64,000 nucleotides of DNA, from assembly GCF_001425825.1 (NCBI RefSeq), contig NZ_LMDM01000019.1:1-64000 (forward strand), given 5' to 3'. Shown in pieces: positions 57,769 to 64,000 of the stretch. Position 1 is the stretch's first letter; each line of letters opens with the position of its first letter. Under the pieces are notes generated by a model, which was not told where the DNA came from, did not search any database, and was given only the letters and a program-made list of their open reading frames with translations. The position numbers were made by a program, and so were the translations under genes. Source of the stretch: Rhizobacter sp. Root1238 (GTDB taxonomy: Bacteria; Pseudomonadota; Gammaproteobacteria; Burkholderiales; Burkholderiaceae_C).

Positions 57769-58086
57769 TCAGAGCGCGAAGTCTTCGAGTTTCTTGCCCG
57801 CGGCAACGGCTGCCTTCAGCCATTTGGGTTGCAGGCCGCGACCGCTCCAGGTTTCGCCGGTGGCATTGTTGCGAAACTTGGCCGCGACTTTCCCGCCTTT
57901 GCTGGCGCCGGCTTTGCCGCCGGTTTTTGTGCTGCTCTTGCCGGTCAGGTCGGAAGGCGACAGACCGTATTCGTTCATCAGCGACTTGACTTTGGCAATC
58001 GCGTCCTGGCGTTCACGCTTTTGCGTGGCTTCGATTTCCTGCTCGAGGGCAGCCTTCTTGGCGAGCAAATCCTGCAACGTGGTCAT
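57769..58086 (-). CDS. H-NS family nucleoid protein
   Basis: A 105-residue H-NS-like protein: N-terminal coiled oligomerisation region (1-50, LLAKKAALEQEIEATQKRERQDAI), Lys/Gly-rich linker, and C-terminal DNA-binding motif in which TGETWSGRGLQPKWLK is the AT-hook-like loop that reads the minor groove. It silences AT-rich DNA in family members. A good promoter is seen at 58130-58159. Gene symbol not given because several paralogues usually exist in this group. Confidence 0.95.
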   Translation of the reverse strand: MTTLQDLLAKKAALEQEIEATQKRERQDAIAKVKSLMNEYGLSPSDLTGKSSTKTGGKAGASKGGKVAAKFRNNATGETWSGRGLQPKWLKAAVAAGKKLEDFAL

Positions 58087-58129
58087 CGGTGGTTTCCTGT
58101 TGAACCCGGCTATATCTGCCGGCGCCGGG

Positions 58130-58159
58130 ATTCTAATTCAGGAAACTGCGGAAAGCCAA
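58130..58159 (-). promoter_or_regulatory. Promoter of the H-NS-like gene
   Basis: On the minus strand TTGGCT (58159-58154), 18-bp spacer, TAGAAT (58135-58130). The -10 differs from consensus at one position. It gives a leader of about 40 bases to the ATG at 58086. Confidence 0.6.
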
Positions 58160-58206
58160 GCGCAAAACTGCCGGCCTCGAAACTGTCGGTTTCAGGGCCG
58201 ACGGGT

Positions 58207-58479
58207 TCAAGGCGTGGGGGGCACGTATCCCGCGGGTTGCTCGGCGCCTTCGCCAAAGAAGAATCGTTCCATTTGCCGGGCCAGGTACTGGCGGGCGCGC
58301 TGGTCAGCCAGGTTCAGCCGGTTCTCGTTGACCAGCATGGTCTGGTGCTTCATCCACGCCGCCCAGGCTTCCTTGCTGACCTCGTTGTAAATGCGCTTGC
58401 CGAGTTCACCGGGGTAAGGCGCGAAATCCAGGCCTTCGGCCTCTTTCTTCAGGTAGACGCATTGCACCATTCGGGCCAT
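58207..58479 (-). CDS. yggX: Probable Fe(2+)-trafficking/oxidative damage protection protein YggX
   Basis: A 90-residue protein with the compact YggX signature: [15 protein letters not shown] at the start (with the conserved Cys at 7), [22 protein letters not shown] split in the middle, and [21 protein letters not shown] near the end. Family members bind iron weakly and protect iron-sulfur enzymes. It follows argA on the same strand, 51 bp downstream, a common order. Start at ATG 58479. Confidence 0.95.
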   Translation of the reverse strand: MARMVQCVYLKKEAEGLDFAPYPGELGKRIYNEVSKEAWAAWMKHQTMLVNENRLNLADQRARQYLARQMERFFFGEGAEQPAGYVPPTP

Positions 58480-58530
58480 GAGGTAACTCCAATCGAACTG
58501 TTTGTAATGTTGTGAGATGAAACCGGCGAA

Positions 58531-59871
58531 TCACGCCAGCTTCTTGACGAGGACCTGGGACCGCCGATCCCAGTTGTATTTGCGCTTGCGGGCCTCGGGC
58601 AGCCAGTCGGGATCGACCTGCTTGAAGCCGCGCTTGATGAACCAATGCATCGTGCGGGTGGTCAGCACGAAAATGCTGTCGAACCCGGCGCCGCGCGCGC
58701 GCTGTTCGATGCGCTTCAGTATTTTCTCGCCATCGCCTTGCCCTTGCACATTCGGGGACACCGTCAGCGCGGCCATTTCGGCGGTATGCGCCTCGGGATA
58801 CGGATACAAAGCGGCACAGCCGAAGATAACGCCGTCGTGTTCGATGACGGTGTAATGGTCGATATCACGTTCGATTTCGGTCCGGTCACGTTTGACCAGG
58901 GTTCCGTCCTTCTCGAACGGCTCGATCAGTTGCAGGATGCCGCCGATGTCGTCGGAGGTGGCTTCGCGCAGGCTTTCGAGTTTCTCGTCGACGATCATCG
59001 TGCCGACGCCATCGTGCGTGAACAATTCCATCAGCACCGAGCCGTCGACCGAGAACGGCACGATGTGCACCCGCTCGACGCCGTCTTCGCAGGCCTTCAC
59101 CGCGTGCTGCAGGTAGAACGCGGTGTCGGTCGGCTGCATCGGGTTGGGCAGGCCGGCGAGCAGTTTGCGGGCGTCGGCCAGGCCGAGTTCCTGGTCGATC
59201 TCGCTGTCGGGATCGAGCGGGTCGAGCGGGATGCCGCGCACCTCGGTCACGTAGATCAGCTTGTCGGCCTGCAATTCGCTGGCGGTGCTGGCGGCCACGT
59301 CTTCCATGCTGAGGTTGAAAGCCTCGCCGGTGGGCGAGAAGCCGAACGGCGACAGCATCGCGAGTGCGCCGATCTCGACCAGCTTGCGGATGCCGGTCGC
59401 ATCGATCTTGCGCACCAGGCCGGTGTGCTGGAAATCGATGCCGTCGACGATGCCGACCGGGCGTGCGGTGATGAAATTGCCGGAGACGACGCGGATCTGG
59501 CTGTGCGCCATCGGCGTGTTCGGCAGGCCCTGCGAGAACGCGGCCTCGATCTCGTAGCGCAACTGGCCTGCGGCTTCTTGCGCGCAGTCGAGCGCCAGCG
59601 GGTCGGTCACGCGCATGCCGTGGCTGAAACGCGAGGTGTGGCCCTTGGCGCGCAACTGTTCCTCGACCTGGGGGCGAAAACCATGCACCAGCACCAGCTT
59701 GATGCCCATCGCATGCAGGATGGCCAAGTCTTGCGCGAACGCGGACAGCTTGCCGGCGGCGATCAGCTCGCCGGCGATCGCCACCACGAAGGTCTTGCCG
59801 CGGTGCGCGTGGATGTGCGGTGCCACCGAACGGAACCACGGCACGAAGGTGTGGGGAAAGACGAGGTTCAT
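58531..59871 (-). CDS. argA: Amino-acid N-acetyltransferase (N-acetylglutamate synthase)
   Basis: Catalyses acetyl-CoA-dependent acetylation of glutamate, the first step of arginine synthesis. The 446 residues comprise an amino-acid-kinase-like domain (about 20-290; FVVAIAGELIAAGKL, LVHGFRPQVEEQL), which binds arginine as feedback inhibitor, and a C-terminal GNAT domain (about 300-446; VSPNVQGQGDGEKILKRIEQRA). Start MNLVFPHTFVPWFRSVAPHIH at 59871 is the family N-terminus. It diverges from hrpA across about 60 bp. Confidence 0.96.
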   Translation of the reverse strand: MNLVFPHTFVPWFRSVAPHIHAHRGKTFVVAIAGELIAAGKLSAFAQDLAILHAMGIKLVLVHGFRPQVEEQLRAKGHTSRFSHGMRVTDPLALDCAQEAAGQLRYEIEAAFSQGLPNTPMAHSQIRVVSGNFITARPVGIVDGIDFQHTGLVRKIDATGIRKLVEIGALAMLSPFGFSPTGEAFNLSMEDVAASTASELQADKLIYVTEVRGIPLDPLDPDSEIDQELGLADARKLLAGLPNPMQPTDTAFYLQHAVKACEDGVERVHIVPFSVDGSVLMELFTHDGVGTMIVDEKLESLREATSDDIGGILQLIEPFEKDGTLVKRDRTEIERDIDHYTVIEHDGVIFGCAALYPYPEAHTAEMAALTVSPNVQGQGDGEKILKRIEQRARGAGFDSIFVLTTRTMHWFIKRGFKQVDPDWLPEARKRKYNWDRRSQVLVKKLA

Positions 59872-59932
59872 GGCGTGGCCGCACGACCGGCCGCAGTTTG
59901 AAATAATCGACGATTTTGCACGAAGGCTTCGA

Positions 59933-62900
59933 GTGACCTCTGTCCCGCGCCGCGGTCCGCCGCCGGTGGCCAATCGGGTTGTTGCCAATCCGATTCCGCC
60001 GATCACCTTTCCCGAATCGCTGCCGGTGTCGTCCCGGCGCGACGAGATCGCGCAAGCCATCGAGGCGAACCAGGTCGTGATCGTCTGCGGCGAGACCGGC
60101 TCCGGCAAGACCACGCAGCTGCCGAAGATCGCGCTGACGCTCGGCCGTGGCAAGGGCGCCGGCGGCAAGGGGCTGATCGGCCACACGCAGCCGCGACGCA
60201 TTGCGGCTTCCAGCGTCGCCAAGCGCATCGCGCAGGAGCTGAACACGCCGCTCGGCGAGCACGTCGGCTTCAAGGTGCGCTTTCAAGACCGCCTGTCGGC
60301 CGGCGCGAGCGTCAAGCTGATGACCGACGGCATCCTGCTGGCCGAGACGCAGACCGATCCGCTGCTGAAGGCCTACGACACGCTGATCATCGACGAGGCC
60401 CACGAGCGCAGCCTGAACATCGACTTCCTGCTCGGCTACCTGCGGCAGATCCTGCCGCGCCGGCCCGACCTGAAGATCATCGTCACGTCGGCCACCATCG
60501 ATGCCGACCGCTTTGCGCAACACTTCGCGTCGCGGCACGGGCCGGCGCCGGTGATCCAGGTGTCGGGGCGGCTGTTCCCGGTCGAGCAGCGCTGGCGGCC
60601 GTTCGAGGAGTCGCGCGAATACGGCCTGAACGATGCGATCGGCGATGGCGTCGACGAGCTGTGGCGCGAGGGCGCCGGCGACGTGCTGGTCTTCCTGCCC
60701 GGCGAGCGCGAGATCCGCGAAGCGGCCGAGCACCTGCGCAAGCACCACCCGCCGGGTGTCGAGGTGGTGCCGCTGTTCGCGCGGCTCAGCCAGCAGGAGC
60801 AGGATGCCGTGTTCGAGCCGCACAGCGCGCGCCGCATCGTGCTGGCCACCAACGTCGCCGAGACCTCGCTGACCGTGCCGGGCATCCAGTACGTGATCGA
60901 TGCCGGCACCGCGCGCGTCAAGCGCTACAGCTACCGCAACAAGGTCGAGCAGTTGCAGATCGAGCCGGTCAGCCAGGCGGCCGCGAACCAGCGGGCCGGC
61001 CGTTGCGGGCGCGTCAGCAACGGCATCTGCATCCGGCTGTACGACGAGAAGGACTACAGCGAGCGGCCGCGTTTCACCGATCCGGAGATCCTGCGCTCGT
61101 CGCTGGCCGGCGTGATCCTGCGCATGAAGTCGCTCGGGCTCGGGCTGGTCGAGGACTTTCCGTTCCTGGAGCCGCCGCCGCGCCGAGCGATCGCCGACGG
61201 CTACCAGCTGCTGCACGAACTGGGCGCGGTCGATGAGCAGAACGAGTTGACGCCGACCGGTCGCGAGCTGTCCAAGCTGCCGCTGGATCCACGCGTGGGC
61301 CGCATGATCCTGGAGGCGCGCAACCGCGAATCGCTGGCCGAGGTGCTGGTCATCGCGTCGTCGCTCAGCGTGCAGGACGCGCGCGACCGGCCGATGGAGC
61401 ACCAGCAGGCCGCCGATGCGGCGCACAAGAAGTTCGACGACGACCGCTCGGAGTTCGTCGGCACGCTGAAGCTCTGGAAGTGGCTGGAAGACGCGCGTGG
61501 CGGCAGCAAGGAGCACAAGCTGTCGCACCGCAAGCAGGAACAGCTGCTGCGCGACAACTTCGTGTCGCCGCGCCGGGTGCGCGAATGGCGCGACATCCAT
61601 TCGCAGTTGCACACCGTGGTGGCCGAGCACGGCTGGCGGCTGAACACGCTGCCGGCCACCTACGACCAGCTGCACCTGGCGATGCTGGCGGGGTTGCTGG
61701 GCAACATCGGCCAGAAGAGCGACGAGGACGACTGGTACCTCGGCGCCCGCGGCATCAAGTTCTACAAGCACCCGGGCTCGCACCTCGGCAAGAAGCCGGG
61801 GCGCTGGATCGTTGCGGCCGAGCTGGTCGAGACCACGCGGCTGTTCGGCCGCGGCATCGCCAACATCGAGCCGCAGTGGCTGCCGGGCATCGCCGGCCAC
61901 CTGATCAAGACGCAGCTGCTGGAGCCGCACTGGGAGAAGAAGGCGGCCGAGGTGATCGCGCTCGAGCGGGCGACGCTGTACGGGCTGGTGATCTACAGCA
62001 ACCGGCGCGTCAACTTCGGGCGCGTGGATGCGGCGGCGGCGCGCGAGATCTTCATCCGCGAAGCGCTGGTGAACGGCGAATGGGAGACGCGGCTGCCGTT
62101 CCTGGCGGCCAACCGCAAGCTGATCGCGCAGGTCGAGGAGCTGGAGCACAAGTCGCGCCGGCAGGACGTGCTGGTGGATGACGAGCTGATCCACGCGTTC
62201 TACGACCAGCAGCTGCCCGCCGATGTGTGCAGCGGCCACAGCCTGGAGCGCTGGTACCGCGAGGAGAGCCAGCGCCAGCCGAAGCTGCTGTTCCTGACGC
62301 GCGAAGAATTGATGCGGCACGAGGCGGCCGGCATCACGACGGCGTCGTTCCCGAAGACGCTGCGGATGGGCGGCGTCGACTGCCTCGCGACCTACCTGCA
62401 CGACCCGGGCGACCCGAAAGACGGCGTGACCGTCACCGTGCCGATCTATGCGCTGAACCAGGTCAACGACGAGCGCTGCGAATGGCTGGTACCCGGCATG
62501 CTGAAGGACAAGGTGCTGGCGCTGGTGAAGACCTTGCACCAGCGTCCGCGTTCGCGGCTGGTGCCGTTGCCCGACTATGCGCAGGGTTTCGTCGACCAGG
62601 TGCACGAGGCGCATGGCTTCGGCGCGGGCAGCCTGGTCGACGTGCTGCTGAAGGCGGTGCGCGACAAGACGCAGCTCGACGTGAAGCGGGCGGATTTCAA
62701 GCTGGAGCAGCTGTCGCCGCACCTGTTCATGAACTTCCGCATCGTCGACGAGAACGGCCGGCAGCTCGGGCAGGGCCGCAACCTCGCGAGCCTGAAGGCC
62801 GAACTGGGCGTGCAGGCGCGCTCGGCGTTCCAGGCGCTGGCGGTGCTGCGGCCGACGGTGGCGGTTGCGCCGGCGGCACCTGCGGCTGTGGCGGGTGCAG

Positions 62901-63820
62901 CGGGGGCTGCGAACACGATCGTCGTCAAGACGGCCCCGGGCCGTGCGAGTGCACCGGCGGCCGACGTGGCCGATCCGACCTACACCGACTGGACCTTCGG
63001 CGAGCTGCCCGAATTGATGGAGGTGAAGCGCGGCAACCAGGTGCTGGTGGGTTTCCCGGCGCTGATCGACCGCGGCAGCCATGTGCAGATCGAGGTGTTC
63101 GACGAACCGGACGTGGCGGCGCACAAGCACCGGGCTGGCCTGCGCCGGCTGGTGGCGCTGCAGATCCGCGACGCGCTGAAGTACCTCGAGAAGAACATCC
63201 CCGACCTGCAGAAGATGGCGGTGCTGTACATGCCACTCGGCACGGCGGAAGAGCTGCGCGAGCAGATCATCGACCTGGCGCTCGACCGCGCGTTCCTGGC
63301 CGACCCGCTGCCGGCCGATCCGCAGGCTTTCCGGCGCCGCATCGACGAAGGGCGAGGGCGCCTGACGCTGATCGCCAACGAGATCGCCCGCAGCGTGATC
63401 GTGGTGCTGACCGAGTTTGCCGCGGCGCAGCGCAAGCTGAAGGATGCACGGGCGCCGAAGGAGGTGGGCGATGACGTGCAGGCTCAGCTGGCGCGCCTGA
63501 TGCCCAAGCGCTTCGTGCTGGCAACGCCGTGGGCGCAGCTGGCCCACCTGCCGCGCTACCTGAAGGGCGTGACGATGCGGCTGGACAAGCTGCGCGCCGA
63601 TCCGGCCCGCGATGGCCAGCGCCTGGCCGAGCTACGCCCGCTGGAGCAGCGCTACCTGCGGATGATGGCCGACCGCAAGGGCGTGCACGACGCGCGGCTG
63701 GAGGAGTTCCGCTGGCTGCTGGAGGAGCTGCGCATCAGCCTGTTTGCGCAGGAACTGCGCACGCCGCAGCCGGTCAGCGTGAAGCGGCTGGAGAAGGCGC
63801 TGGGGGCGTTGACGGTGTGA
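59933..63820 (+). CDS. hrpA: ATP-dependent RNA helicase HrpA
   Basis: A 1295-residue DEAH-box helicase that unwinds RNA and helps rescue stalled ribosomes. Motif I is GETGSGKT at 53-60, DEAH at 154-157, SATID is the coupling motif, and QRAGRCGR the motif VI. The helicase-associated domains follow, and the large C-terminal HrpA-specific region makes up the last 600 residues, with a short Ala/Pro linker near residue 980. It starts at GTG 59933 after GAAGGC; longer in-frame openings run back into argA antisense. Confidence 0.96.
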   Translation: MTSVPRRGPPPVANRVVANPIPPITFPESLPVSSRRDEIAQAIEANQVVIVCGETGSGKTTQLPKIALTLGRGKGAGGKGLIGHTQPRRIAASSVAKRIAQELNTPLGEHVGFKVRFQDRLSAGASVKLMTDGILLAETQTDPLLKAYDTLIIDEAHERSLNIDFLLGYLRQILPRRPDLKIIVTSATIDADRFAQHFASRHGPAPVIQVSGRLFPVEQRWRPFEESREYGLNDAIGDGVDELWREGAGDVLVFLPGEREIREAAEHLRKHHPPGVEVVPLFARLSQQEQDAVFEPHSARRIVLATNVAETSLTVPGIQYVIDAGTARVKRYSYRNKVEQLQIEPVSQAAANQRAGRCGRVSNGICIRLYDEKDYSERPRFTDPEILRSSLAGVILRMKSLGLGLVEDFPFLEPPPRRAIADGYQLLHELGAVDEQNELTPTGRELSKLPLDPRVGRMILEARNRESLAEVLVIASSLSVQDARDRPMEHQQAADAAHKKFDDDRSEFVGTLKLWKWLEDARGGSKEHKLSHRKQEQLLRDNFVSPRRVREWRDIHSQLHTVVAEHGWRLNTLPATYDQLHLAMLAGLLGNIGQKSDEDDWYLGARGIKFYKHPGSHLGKKPGRWIVAAELVETTRLFGRGIANIEPQWLPGIAGHLIKTQLLEPHWEKKAAEVIALERATLYGLVIYSNRRVNFGRVDAAAAREIFIREALVNGEWETRLPFLAANRKLIAQVEELEHKSRRQDVLVDDELIHAFYDQQLPADVCSGHSLERWYREESQRQPKLLFLTREELMRHEAAGITTASFPKTLRMGGVDCLATYLHDPGDPKDGVTVTVPIYALNQVNDERCEWLVPGMLKDKVLALVKTLHQRPRSRLVPLPDYAQGFVDQVHEAHGFGAGSLVDVLLKAVRDKTQLDVKRADFKLEQLSPHLFMNFRIVDENGRQLGQGRNLASLKAELGVQARSAFQALAVLRPTVAVAPAAPAAVAGAAGAANTIVVKTAPGRASAPAADVADPTYTDWTFGELPELMEVKRGNQVLVGFPALIDRGSHVQIEVFDEPDVAAHKHRAGLRRLVALQIRDALKYLEKNIPDLQKMAVLYMPLGTAEELREQIIDLALDRAFLADPLPADPQAFRRRIDEGRGRLTLIANEIARSVIVVLTEFAAAQRKLKDARAPKEVGDDVQAQLARLMPKRFVLATPWAQLAHLPRYLKGVTMRLDKLRADPARDGQRLAELRPLEQRYLRMMADRKGVHDARLEEFRWLLEELRISLFAQELRTPQPVSVKRLEKALGALTV

Positions 63821-63902
63821 GAAGCCGCGAAGTGCGGACGGATTCAGCGCGAGGGCGATCTGTTCCGGTGGGCGAGGACCCCGAATCGACGCCTGCGCTG
63901 GT

Positions 63903-63908
63903 TACAAT
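63903..63908 (+). promoter_or_regulatory. -10 box of tRNA-Pro promoter
   Basis: TACAAT ends 9 bases before the mature tRNA 5' end. The GC-rich bases GCGTCGG between it and the likely start site resemble the discriminator of stringently controlled stable-RNA promoters. No clear -35 is seen. Confidence 0.5.
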
Positions 63909-63917
63909 GCGTCGGTT

Positions 63918-63994
63918 CGGGGTGTAGCGCAGCCTGGTAGCGCAACTGGTTTGGGACCAGTGGGTCGGATGTTCGAATCATCTCACCCCGACCA
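63918..63994 (+). tRNA. tRNA-Pro (anticodon UGG)
   Basis: The 77-base cloverleaf is complete. CGGGGTG (63918-63924) pairs with CACCCCG (63984-63990). The anticodon stem ACTGG/CCAGT flanks loop TTTGGGA with anticodon TGG at 63952-63954. The T arm contains GTTCGAATC and the 3' CCA is encoded (63992-63994). Confidence 0.97.
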
Positions 63995-64000
63995 TCAACT

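Noticed and set aside
58886-63547. A 1553-codon open frame on the minus strand opposite hrpA and argA
   Set aside because: It covers two well-supported genes, has Gln/Arg/His-rich low-complexity translation and no start context. High GC leaves antisense frames open by chance.

Overview
The window is a high-GC chromosomal segment with dense gene packing, many ATGA overlaps and core gene orders typical of Betaproteobacteria. These include rimP-nusA-infB-rbfA-truB, grpE-dnaK-dnaJ, dnaG-rpoD with a Lys/Ala-rich RpoD N-terminus, and a tctDE-tctCBA tricarboxylate locus. Protein style suggests Burkholderiales, probably the Rubrivivax/Leptothrix/Ideonella-like group; that placement is inference, since no rRNA or species marker is present. 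I see no insertion sequence, prophage, CRISPR array or integron, so this looks like ordinary chromosome with small accessory patches.

Layout. 1-1614: start of a maltoporin-like porin diverging from glucokinase across a 495-bp control region with three near-identical 15-bp dyads. 1624-10874: fabI, then a translation operon (rimP, nusA, infB, rbfA, truB, typA) driven from a promoter followed by an attenuator-like hairpin. 10871-16434: DMT exporter, enoyl-CoA hydratase-family enzyme, wax ester synthase/DGAT and two alpha/beta hydrolases, a lipid-centred run ending in a small unknown gene with a perfect 18-bp palindrome upstream. 16545-22732: an apparent in-frame SorA-SorB sulfite dehydrogenase chimera, dusA, a siderophore-type pair (FhuF-like reductase, cyclic-peptide ABC exporter), a VapBC-like pair and a DUF1275 membrane protein. 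22882-28245: a KaiC-like double ATPase coupled to a hybrid histidine kinase, then an ECF sigma/small membrane protein/MFS operon. 28285-36142: phosphoethanolamine transferase, pseudo-receiver/TPR protein, dnaJ, dnaK, grpE and hslR, with sigma-32-type promoters before grpE and dnaK. 36196-42685: tctE/tctD two-component system diverging from tctC-tctB-tctA and a second tctC. 42712-48844: ferrochelatase, a large soluble GAF/PAS hybrid kinase, a HAD phosphatase and a cyclase-FHA protein. 48965-54555: rpoD, dnaG and a TonB-domain protein. 54580-63994: GGDEF/EAL protein, H-NS-like protein, yggX, argA, hrpA and tRNA-Pro(UGG).

How the parts work together. Most of the window is housekeeping: translation initiation and ribosome maturation, chaperones, primase/primary sigma, haem and arginine synthesis. 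Signal transduction is heavily represented: three histidine kinases, one DNA-binding and one degenerate response regulator, a c-di-GMP protein, a nucleotide cyclase, an ECF sigma factor and a KaiC-like protein. The most unusual items are the SorA/SorB chimera, the sugar-control region with three repeated operators, the duplicated OmpR-type binding sites between tctD and tctC, the KaiC/hybrid-kinase unit, the receiver with Glu in place of Asp, and the long rpoD leader transcribed from a promoter inside the dnaG stop region.
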